Below the pieces are notes generated by a model. It made no database searches, was not told the DNA's origin, and was given only the letters and a program-made list of their open reading frames with translations. Shown here in pieces: positions 58,262 to 64,000 of a stretch of DNA of 64,000 bases. The DNA is from Butyrivibrio sp. MC2013 (GTDB lineage: Bacteria > Bacillota > Clostridia > Lachnospirales > Lachnospiraceae). The position numbers and the translations under genes were made by a program. The stretch lies in assembly GCF_000424585.1 (NCBI RefSeq), contig NZ_AUKE01000007.1:158532-222531 (forward strand), in the 5' to 3' direction. Every line of letters begins with the position of its first letter. Position 1 is the stretch's first letter.

Positions 58262-59328
58262 CATTCATTGAGCGCATTAATAAGTTCTTCCATAGATTGA
58301 TACCTATTCTTCGGATCAATCTCAGTACACTTCTTTATAACATCATGAAATGCTCCTGGGGCTATCATCTGTAAATAGTACATTCCTGTAAGTAAATATG
58401 ACATTGTCGCACCTACGCCAAATACATCTGTTGCCCTAGAAGATGAGCCAAATCCCTTCTGTTCTGGAGCAGCAAAGTAGTCCGTACCAGCCCATACAGT
58501 ATCCTCATTGGCATTATCTCGATACTCCTTAGATGCATTAAAGTCTATAAGAACCACTTTGTTTTCCTGACTCAGTATTATATTTGATGGCTTAATATCT
58601 CTATGTAAAATATCTTTATCATGAAGTTGAGAAAGTATACCGCATAGTTCTAAAACTAGTGGCCTTAGCGCCCCTTCAGAGAATGGTCCATCCTTCTCAA
58701 ATATCTCCAACAGCGTTTTTCCTTCAATATACTCTTCTATGGTCCACAAATCCTTACCTTTAACTTCAACCTCACATAATTGAGGAATTCCAGATATCTC
58801 TGCATTCATGAGACTCTTAAATACATCTGCATTATACTCAGAGTATCGCTTTCTAACGTACAGTTTGCCACTAACACTGTTTTTTACAAGTTGTACATTT
58901 GTTTTATTTTTTAAGTTCTTTATAAACTGATACTCATCTTGACTATGACTACCATCACTTGTCCCATTTATAAACTCATAAAAATACTCCAAGTCTCTGG
59001 AATAATACTTGATATCTAACTTAAGATTACTACTCCTTCTATTGGCAGAAATTAACAGTTCTTCAATTCTTCTTTTGGCAGATTCTAACGTATCTGGACT
59101 TACAAACCAGCTCAGAAAATCTGAAGGATCCTTCCTCTCCAGGTAAAAGGTATCTCTTGCAGCGGTTTCAGCACTACTATCAGAATCGCTATAACCATCT
59201 CTTCTCAAACACTGTTTTACATGCATTAAATACTCATCCCAATATTTCTGCTGATATGATTCTTTCCGAGATGCAGAAAAGCGGGAAGTCCTGGTATTAT
59301 CCTCATTCTCTTTTAGTATTGCCAGCAT
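58258..59328 (-). CDS. Hanks-type Ser/Thr protein kinase with N-terminal extension
   Basis: 356 aa. The N-terminal 140 residues are unique and helical. The kinase domain shows the ATP-site Lys in 'LYVRKRY', catalytic loop 'LHRDIKPSNIIL', 'DFNASK' instead of DFG (metal Asp kept), activation segment 'GTDYFAAPEQKG' and 'DVFGVGATMSYLLTG'. No membrane segment or PASTA repeats, so it is soluble and not PknB of the cell-wall type. AAAGGATG site at 59328. Possibly phosphorylates the neighbouring XRE-like protein. Confidence 0.87.
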   Translation of the reverse strand: MLAILKENEDNTRTSRFSASRKESYQQKYWDEYLMHVKQCLRRDGYSDSDSSAETAARDTFYLERKDPSDFLSWFVSPDTLESAKRRIEELLISANRRSSNLKLDIKYYSRDLEYFYEFINGTSDGSHSQDEYQFIKNLKNKTNVQLVKNSVSGKLYVRKRYSEYNADVFKSLMNAEISGIPQLCEVEVKGKDLWTIEEYIEGKTLLEIFEKDGPFSEGALRPLVLELCGILSQLHDKDILHRDIKPSNIILSQENKVVLIDFNASKEYRDNANEDTVWAGTDYFAAPEQKGFGSSSRATDVFGVGATMSYLLTGMYYLQMIAPGAFHDVIKKCTEIDPKNRYQSMEELINALNEC

Positions 59329-59342
59329 AATTAACATCCTTT

Positions 59343-59534
59343 CTAGCAGATACCCTGCATAGGCCAAGCATCGCCTACATTAAGTCCGTTATCAGAAAGC
59401 CATGCATCTTCTACGGAAACAAGCTTTGTTTGTCCCTCCTCATTTTCGAGTGTTACTGAAACCTTTGGCCTTTCTCCGGGTGAGAGCTCCTCGCAGCCAA
59501 AGTCTCCATCAAATATCTGCTTTATCTTCCACAT
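59343..59534 (-). CDS. Small conserved protein of unknown function
   Basis: 63 aa beginning MWKIKQIFDGDFGCEELSPG, with 'KVSVTLENEEG' and 'DAWLSDNGLNVGDAWP'. A pattern seen in many Clostridia accessory proteins; beta-rich, no known function. Ends 14 bp before the kinase start and probably in its operon. Confidence 0.6.
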   Translation of the reverse strand: MWKIKQIFDGDFGCEELSPGERPKVSVTLENEEGQTKLVSVEDAWLSDNGLNVGDAWPMQGIC

Positions 59535-59598
59535 GAGTATTCCTCAAATTCTTCATTTATCAGATCTTCGCTTGCTGCCATACTTCCCTCCGCTCAAG

Positions 59599-59973
59599 TT
59601 ATCTCTCGCAAAAGAACTCTATCTGTTCGCCAAGTGGCCCAAAACAAAACGCCATCCTGATAGGATATTCCGGATTCGATGAAATAACTTTGTCATTTGG
59701 TTCAACAAACACTTCATATCCAGCAGCTTTCACTTTATTAACTGCATCATCAACATTATCTGTAAGAAGTGCAAAATGTCTAATCGCCCCAAGACAATGC
59801 GTTCCATCCGCATTAGTAAAAATCTCTATCAATCCATTACCGGTATCAATCATGATGCCTTCCGCCCATTCGCGAATAAGCCTTAATCCTAATAAAGAAA
59901 TATAGAAATCCTTTACCTTTGGAAGATCTCCTGGTAAACATTTCATTGAAATATGATGAATCCCTTTGATCAT
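59599..59973 (-). CDS. VOC (glyoxalase/dioxygenase) superfamily protein
   Basis: 124 aa. Two beta-alpha-beta-beta-beta units; 'IHHISMKC' supplies a likely metal His and 'GPLGEQIEFFCE' the C-terminal Glu of VOC metal sites. Substrate cannot be inferred. ATG 59973 has a GGGGG-rich site. Confidence 0.8.
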   Translation of the reverse strand: MIKGIHHISMKCLPGDLPKVKDFYISLLGLRLIREWAEGIMIDTGNGLIEIFTNADGTHCLGAIRHFALLTDNVDDAVNKVKAAGYEVFVEPNDKVISSNPEYPIRMAFCFGPLGEQIEFFCER

Positions 59974-60048
59974 TCTCTTGCCCCCTTTTATTGCGTCATG
60001 CAATAAACTATTATTGCCTGCTGTACCACCAGTAAACTCTCTTTAAAT

Positions 60049-60258
60049 CTATACTTTTGAATCTATAACTTCTTGTCCACCAAGGAGGTAAATACCCTCT
60101 TCAAAGGTAACTCTTGTCCGAATACTGGATGCTGGAAAAAACATTACCACAGTCTTTCTCTTCAAGAATCCTTCATATTGTTCAATTGAATCCGCGATTT
60201 TGAATATTGCCAATAACTCTCGCTTGGAAAAATCAGTTAATCTGATAAATGATGTCAT
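60049..60258 (-). pseudogene. N-terminal fragment of an ornithine/aspartate carbamoyltransferase
   Basis: 70 codons match the start of the carbamoyltransferase family: 'SFIRLTDFSKRELLAIFKIA' and the carbamoyl-phosphate motif region 'FFPASSIRTRVTFE'. Full enzymes are about 300-340 aa; the rest is missing. It overlaps nothing downstream and ends in non-homologous sequence, so it is a deletion remnant. Confidence 0.7.
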
Positions 60259-60265
60259 TTCTGCA

Positions 60266-60691
60266 TTATCTCTCCAACAATTCACTCAAATCTATAGTTT
60301 TAATACCATTTTCAGCCAGGAGTTCTGCAAAGATACCCTTGCCTTCGATAAGTTTACCGCTAAAACTACCATCATATACCTGCTTCACCCCACAGGAAGG
60401 GCTCCTTGACTGGAGAATCACCAGATCTACTTTTTCTGTAATGGCTTTTTGAAGACATTTCTCAGCACCGGATCTGAATTCTTTATCTTTGCTTTCTCCC
60501 TGCTTATTAGTTACTATGCCATTTACTATTTCGCATGGGATCCTTGGTACCGGAAGGCCACCTTCCACTTCAGGGCATACAGGGATGACCTCATGCCCTT
60601 TTATGTACTCCGCAACTTTTTCACTGTAATTGTTACCACCATTATATTTGCAATTCTGCCCCAACAAGCAGGCACTGACCATTATTTTCAT
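60266..60691 (-). CDS. DUF523 family protein
   Basis: 141 aa. Diagnostic motifs 'VSACLLGQNCKYNGGNN', 'VCPEVEGGLPVPR' and 'QSRSPSCGVKQVYDG' with conserved Cys residues. DUF523 is widespread; its function is linked to thiouracil or sulfur chemistry in some genomes but is not established here. Stops 7 bp before the carbamoyltransferase fragment. Confidence 0.88.
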   Translation of the reverse strand: MKIMVSACLLGQNCKYNGGNNYSEKVAEYIKGHEVIPVCPEVEGGLPVPRIPCEIVNGIVTNKQGESKDKEFRSGAEKCLQKAITEKVDLVILQSRSPSCGVKQVYDGSFSGKLIEGKGIFAELLAENGIKTIDLSELLER

Positions 60692-60784
60692 CTGTTAGCT
60701 CCAAGACTCATATTGTCTGACTCTAGTCCAAAATTGGTTCTTTTTTCCAAATACTTATCTTCTACTATATCTGTTTTTATAAAA

Positions 60785-60825
60785 GAAAAAAAGCCACCTG
60801 ACGGTATTTTATCCGCCAGATGACT
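60785..60825 (-). terminator. Rho-independent terminator of the MerR gene
   Basis: On the minus strand a 13-bp stem AGTCATCTGGCGG / CCGTCAGGTGGCT (three G-U pairs), then TTTTTTTC. 23 bp after the stop. Confidence 0.8.
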
Positions 60826-60847
60826 TCAAAATCGTGTTTTGTTGTGA

Positions 60848-61576
60848 TCATCTTCCGCAATAGATCTTAATTGCCTGGAAGATAAACTCTGAAGTTCCTT
60901 CACCGCCCATCTTTTCAATATTCTGGGTCAACTCTCCGCCACCTACATAGCCTGTTCCAAGGCCATAGAGAATATCATCTGTGCATGTGTACATATTCTC
61001 CGTAATGAAATCCTGTACTTTCTTTACCTGAGCCTGAACCTCTTCGGATGCCGGATCCATTCCCTTCATAGTACCAAACTCTTCAAAAAGCTTAGTAAAG
61101 TCAGCCATCAGTCCGCTTTCATATTCCTTTGTCCAGTTCTTGCTTTTTACGGCATATTCTTTATAAGCAGGAGTATCTCCCCACTGCTCTTTAGCCTTTT
61201 TAGCGTATTCATCAAGCTTACTAGTATCAAATGCTGAAAAATTCAATTTCCTCACTCCTCTCACTTTAAGGTATTTGCACATGTTCAGCAGATTCTCAAT
61301 GTGCTCCTTCTTAAGTTCCAGAAGTTCTATCTGCTGTTCCAGTGCTTTTGTCTTGTCAAAGTCAGATCTGTTAACTATTTCCTTTATGTCTTTTAGCGGA
61401 AATTCCAGCTCCCTGAACAGTAAAATCTGCTGCAACTTTTCCAGAGCTGCATCGTCATACAGCCTGTAGTCTGAATCGGTGTACTTCGCCGGCTTTAAGA
61501 GTCCGATCTCGTCGTAATAATGCAGTGTGCGTATACTCACTCCCGTCATTTTACTTACATCATTTACTGTCATCAT
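60848..61576 (-). CDS. MerR family regulator with TipAS ligand-binding domain
   Basis: About 242 aa. MerR helix-turn-helix 'VNDVSKMTGVSIRTLHYYDE', coiled-coil helix (about 80-110), then a TipAS domain ('WTKEYESGLMADFTKLFEEF', 'LGTGYVGGGELTQNIEKMGG'). TipAS binds peptide antibiotics and similar multidrug ligands. Start at ATG 61576, with AAGGAG nine bases upstream; a GTG at 61594 lies upstream of that site. Own 19-bp-spacer promoter at 61605-61635 indicates autoregulation. Confidence 0.9.
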   Translation of the reverse strand: MMTVNDVSKMTGVSIRTLHYYDEIGLLKPAKYTDSDYRLYDDAALEKLQQILLFRELEFPLKDIKEIVNRSDFDKTKALEQQIELLELKKEHIENLLNMCKYLKVRGVRKLNFSAFDTSKLDEYAKKAKEQWGDTPAYKEYAVKSKNWTKEYESGLMADFTKLFEEFGTMKGMDPASEEVQAQVKKVQDFITENMYTCTDDILYGLGTGYVGGGELTQNIEKMGGEGTSEFIFQAIKIYCGR

Positions 61577-61604
61577 AGCTTTCATCTCCTTCACGTGTAA
61601 CTAT

Positions 61605-61635
61605 ACCTTAAACCATAACGTAACGTGAGGGTCAA
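61605..61635 (-). promoter_or_regulatory. MerR-type promoter with 19-bp spacer
   Basis: TTGACC (61630-61635), 19-bp spacer, TAAGGT (61605-61610). The spacer carries the dyad around ACGTTACGT. The over-long spacer is characteristic of MerR-controlled promoters, which the activator untwists. Confidence 0.7.
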
Positions 61636-61661
61636 TACTTTTTGCAAAATAATATAGAGAT

Positions 61662-62456
61662 TCAAAATGAATCCCTATATTTCTGAATCCAATCAACAGC
61701 AAAATCCACAAGTCTTTTTTGATTCATTAAGCGTAGTTCGGCATTTCCAATCATGGCTTTATTAACAGCATTGCTCTGTTCAAAAGATTCTCCTATCCGG
61801 TCAAAATCCTCACCATCAACAAAAAGCGTCTCGTACTCTTTCCATACGCGCTTACCGCTTTCCATGATCGCACTATGCTCTATGCAATTATGCTTGCCGG
61901 GATAATCAGCGCGGACATCTGCAAGATGCAAAGACGTATTTTTATCATAACCAACACCGATAAGCAAAACCTCTCCATTCAGTTCATACAGTTTTCCTAT
62001 TGGAGAGCCCTCTCCGAAAATATTGGAAAGGTCATGATCATTAACAAGATATTCTGCGTGTTTGCCCCATGCCGCAACGGATCTTGCCGGATGGTCGCTT
62101 CGCAGGGTTCCCGGCCATTGACGGAACGCTTCAGCTACAGCTCCCATGGTATTTGTTGGCGTAATTCTCTTATCATAAGCCGGCCAGTTATCGCGGATTA
62201 TCTGCCAGTATTCTTCCGAAACGGTCCAGTGAACACCATCTTCAGGATCTAGATTCTTCCAGGATTGTGCTGGCATCATGATCGTACCGTCTTCTCCAAC
62301 CACTTCAATCAATGCCTCAATAACGGTCTGCGCACCACCACAGACATAGCCCATTTTAGATAATGCTGTATGAACCATCACAGTATGGCCTTTCGCCAAA
62401 CCAACAGAATACAGTGCATTTACAATTTCTTCCTTTGTAATTGGTTTCACCATCAT
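61662..62456 (-). CDS. AAC(3) family aminoglycoside N-acetyltransferase
   Basis: 264 aa, usual length. Family motifs 'VMVHTALSKMGYVCGGAQ', 'SDHPARSVAAWGKHA', 'GEVLLIGVGYDKNTSLHLA'. These enzymes acetylate position 3 of 2-deoxystreptamine antibiotics using acetyl-CoA; many genomic members have no proven resistance role. Downstream of and on the same strand as the MerR gene but before its promoter, so independent. Confidence 0.88.
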   Translation of the reverse strand: MMVKPITKEEIVNALYSVGLAKGHTVMVHTALSKMGYVCGGAQTVIEALIEVVGEDGTIMMPAQSWKNLDPEDGVHWTVSEEYWQIIRDNWPAYDKRITPTNTMGAVAEAFRQWPGTLRSDHPARSVAAWGKHAEYLVNDHDLSNIFGEGSPIGKLYELNGEVLLIGVGYDKNTSLHLADVRADYPGKHNCIEHSAIMESGKRVWKEYETLFVDGEDFDRIGESFEQSNAVNKAMIGNAELRLMNQKRLVDFAVDWIQKYRDSF

Positions 62457-62525
62457 GTACCCCTTCGCCGTTTATATCTTCCATATAATCCTCATTTATA
62501 TTAAAAGAAAAATCAAATCCATTTA

Positions 62526-63242
62526 TCATTCTTTTCGAACATAAATTAGAAGGAAATTCAGAATATCATACAGACCCTTATCCAAAAACTCCTTATCGCG
62601 TATGCCATATTCATGTCCTGATTCAAACCATTCCCGCCAAGCGATATCGTAGCAATCAGCCTCCTTAACTTCGATATCGCATCGGTCTTGGCACTCATCC
62701 TTCAACAGTTTTTCCCACCAAGATGCTGTCTTGAAAAGTTCCGAATCATCACCTTCCGCCCATGTCTCAAATATTACTTTAAGCTCACCTTGCGGCTGTT
62801 CCTTTAACCCCGGAACCGCGATCATAACTGTACCACCTTTTTTTACATATGGTAGTACCTTCTCAGAAAAGATGCCTTCTTTACATCCAAAGTAATGATA
62901 TGCATCTACACTGACTATGGCATCGAAATACTCTTCAGCGAAAGGCATGTCCATGGCATCACCATGAATTGGAATAATCTTGTCTTCCAGACCATTATCC
63001 TGAATCCTTCGGTAGTTTTCTGTTGCGGGTACCCAAAGATCAAATGCGTATACATGCTCTGCATCCGTTTCATTTGCTACAAACATCGATGTTAAGGCAT
63101 AACCGCACCCCAAATCCAGTGTCCTGTTAAAGCAAGCGCCTTCAGGTCTTTTGCGAATCAATTCATCAAGCAGCCTAAAGGAATTCGGTCCCATCAAATA
63201 TTCCTTTGTAAAATACTTCTTGTACATTTCTATACTGTTCAT
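62526..63242 (-). CDS. SAM-dependent methyltransferase (class I)
   Basis: 238 aa from ATG 63242 (GGAGGA site). SAM motif 'LDLGCGYALTSMFVANETD', acidic 'VYAFDLW', 'GDAMDMPF' and 'FDAIVSVDAYHYFG'. Small-molecule methyltransferase type; substrate unknown. The extra upstream frame to 63347 overlaps the DUF5131 gene and has no site. Confidence 0.87.
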   Translation of the reverse strand: MNSIEMYKKYFTKEYLMGPNSFRLLDELIRKRPEGACFNRTLDLGCGYALTSMFVANETDAEHVYAFDLWVPATENYRRIQDNGLEDKIIPIHGDAMDMPFAEEYFDAIVSVDAYHYFGCKEGIFSEKVLPYVKKGGTVMIAVPGLKEQPQGELKVIFETWAEGDDSELFKTASWWEKLLKDECQDRCDIEVKEADCYDIAWREWFESGHEYGIRDKEFLDKGLYDILNFLLIYVRKE

Positions 63243-63276
63243 AAACAGTGTCCTCCATAGCACGATATTTAGAAAG

Positions 63277-63885
63277 TTATAAATCCAATCCAGCTTTATG
63301 CGCCTGAATATGCTGTAGCTTTCTTGGGATGTTATAAAGCTTCCCATCCTTAATCAGTTTTGCTCCTGTCTGGTGATAATAAAATGAGATTCCGTTCTCT
63401 TTACACTGTAACCACACCTTCTCTACCCATTTATAATCGCAGACCCTTGCATTTGCTCCTGACTCTCCACCTATGGAAACCTCCTCGATGAGCGGTCGCC
63501 CATCGGAAGTCCTGTATTTTTCGATATATGGGCTCAAATCCGCCTCAGTCAGCATAGGTTCTATCATCACGGCATGATGGAACAATGGAAGATCCAGATA
63601 AACCGTAAGTCTCTTATCCAGCATATCCTGATTCTCACAGGTAACGGCTATCGTAACATGCTCCAATCCGTTCCCCCATCCTGCAGGGAGATGATCTGCA
63701 ATACGCTCAGGTCTTTTAGTAATCATAAAGAATGTACAATCTGAACGCTCATGCATCATTTCCCAGGCATCTTTTCTCCATCCATCTGCATCGGGATGAA
63801 AGGAATCTGAAGAAAAACATGTATAAATGTGTGACCCGCATGGAACCTTATACATGCCCTTATACTGTCCTGACCTTAGTTTTCG
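63277..63885 (-). pseudogene. DUF5131 (Gp37/Gp68-like) gene lacking its 5' end
   Basis: About 190 codons are readable from ATG 63855 and match the family: 'YTCFSSDSFHPDADGWRKDA', 'CTFFMITKRPERI', 'VTIAVTCENQDMLDKRL', 'EEVSIGGESGANARVCDYKW'. Homology continues upstream in frame ('RSGQYKG') to about 63885 and then stops at the duplicated 109-bp segment. The missing N-terminus normally holds a CxxxCxxC-type cluster. A translation start with its own ribosome site is not seen, so it is probably a truncated gene. Confidence 0.7.
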
Positions 63886-63988
63886 TATTGGTGTTGCTAA
63901 TTCCTTCCGCTGTCACAGCCTTACTCTCACTCGCTGTCACAAACCTTTTCATTTTTCTGTCATAAGTTTGGAGAGGTTTGTGCGGCAT
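63860..63988 (-). CDS. Chimeric short ORF formed by the duplicated segment
   Basis: 42 codons: the first 33 repeat the N-terminus of the 49717-50049 protein (MPHKPLQTYDRKMKRF...), with its ribosome site; the rest is out-of-frame DUF5131 sequence ending at TAA. Probably a product of recombination rather than a functional gene. Confidence 0.5.
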   Translation of the reverse strand: MPHKPLQTYDRKMKRFVTASESKAVTAEGISNTNTKTKVRTV

Positions 63989-64000
63989 CAGCCGCACTCC
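63892..64000. repeat. 109-bp duplicated segment, copy B (reaches window edge)
   Basis: 108 of 109 bases identical to 49953-50061, same orientation. The right boundary is not visible. Confidence 0.9.

Overview
The window looks like chromosome of a plant-polysaccharide-degrading Lachnospiraceae bacterium, most likely Butyrivibrio or a close relative. This is an inference from gene content and style: GH10 and GH12 secreted glycanases, YesM/YesN-type regulation, Lpl-type sugar ABC transporters, strong GGAGG ribosome sites and intrinsic terminators. No rRNA or other species marker is present.

Region 1 (1-28 kb, almost all minus strand) is a carbohydrate-utilisation block. It holds (a) the end of one sugar ABC operon; (b) an Lpl-type ABC transporter followed by GH31, a NahK-like sugar kinase, a GNAT-fold protein and a Gfo/Idh oxidoreductase, closed by a clear terminator, with a divergent AraC regulator; (c) a YesM/YesN two-component system, a second ABC transporter, a GH94 phosphorylase and a GH2 enzyme with the glucuronidase N-x-K signature; and (d) a secreted GH10 xylanase with twin accessory modules plus a GH12 glucanase.

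Region 2 (28-33.3 kb) is housekeeping-like: an ECF S-component with a DUF4430 partner, a fused MntP-ZIP metal transporter, a CPA2 antiporter, Bcp peroxiredoxin and MazG. Gene remnants are interspersed.

Region 3 (33.3-38.5 kb) is the first RNA-repair locus: a Thg1-like 3'-5' polymerase, an Rnl5-type RNA ligase, a decayed phosphoesterase, an initiator-like tRNA, a tRNA-Gly, an intact phosphoesterase and an XRE regulator. Two of its operons share a promoter element.

Region 4 (38.7-50.1 kb) is an accessory module lying between two near-identical 25-bp direct repeats. It contains an XRE/ImmA pair with palindromic operators in front of an FtsZ paralogue, then a group of genes (tandem-AAA ATPase, alpha/beta hydrolase, beta-CASP-like metallo-hydrolase, putative PD-(D/E)XK nuclease, small unknown proteins, WYL regulator). 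Four transcription units of this group carry the same 18-bp palindrome. This is the best candidate for an undescribed system.

Region 5 (50.1-55.7 kb) is the second RNA-repair locus: seven tRNA genes (five with long variable arms, and a tRNA-His without an encoded G-1), a small XRE protein, RtcB, a TROVE-like DUF2828/vWA protein, a YrlA-type Y RNA whose body mimics a tRNA, and a divergent WYL regulator.

Region 6 (55.7-64 kb) is mixed accessory sequence: small conserved proteins, an HhH-GPD glycosylase with an N-terminal membrane segment, an XRE-like/Ser-Thr kinase pair, VOC, DUF523, MerR/TipAS, AAC(3), a methyltransferase and a 5'-truncated DUF5131 gene. The last gene is joined to a 109-bp segment that is a near-exact copy of sequence at 50 kb.
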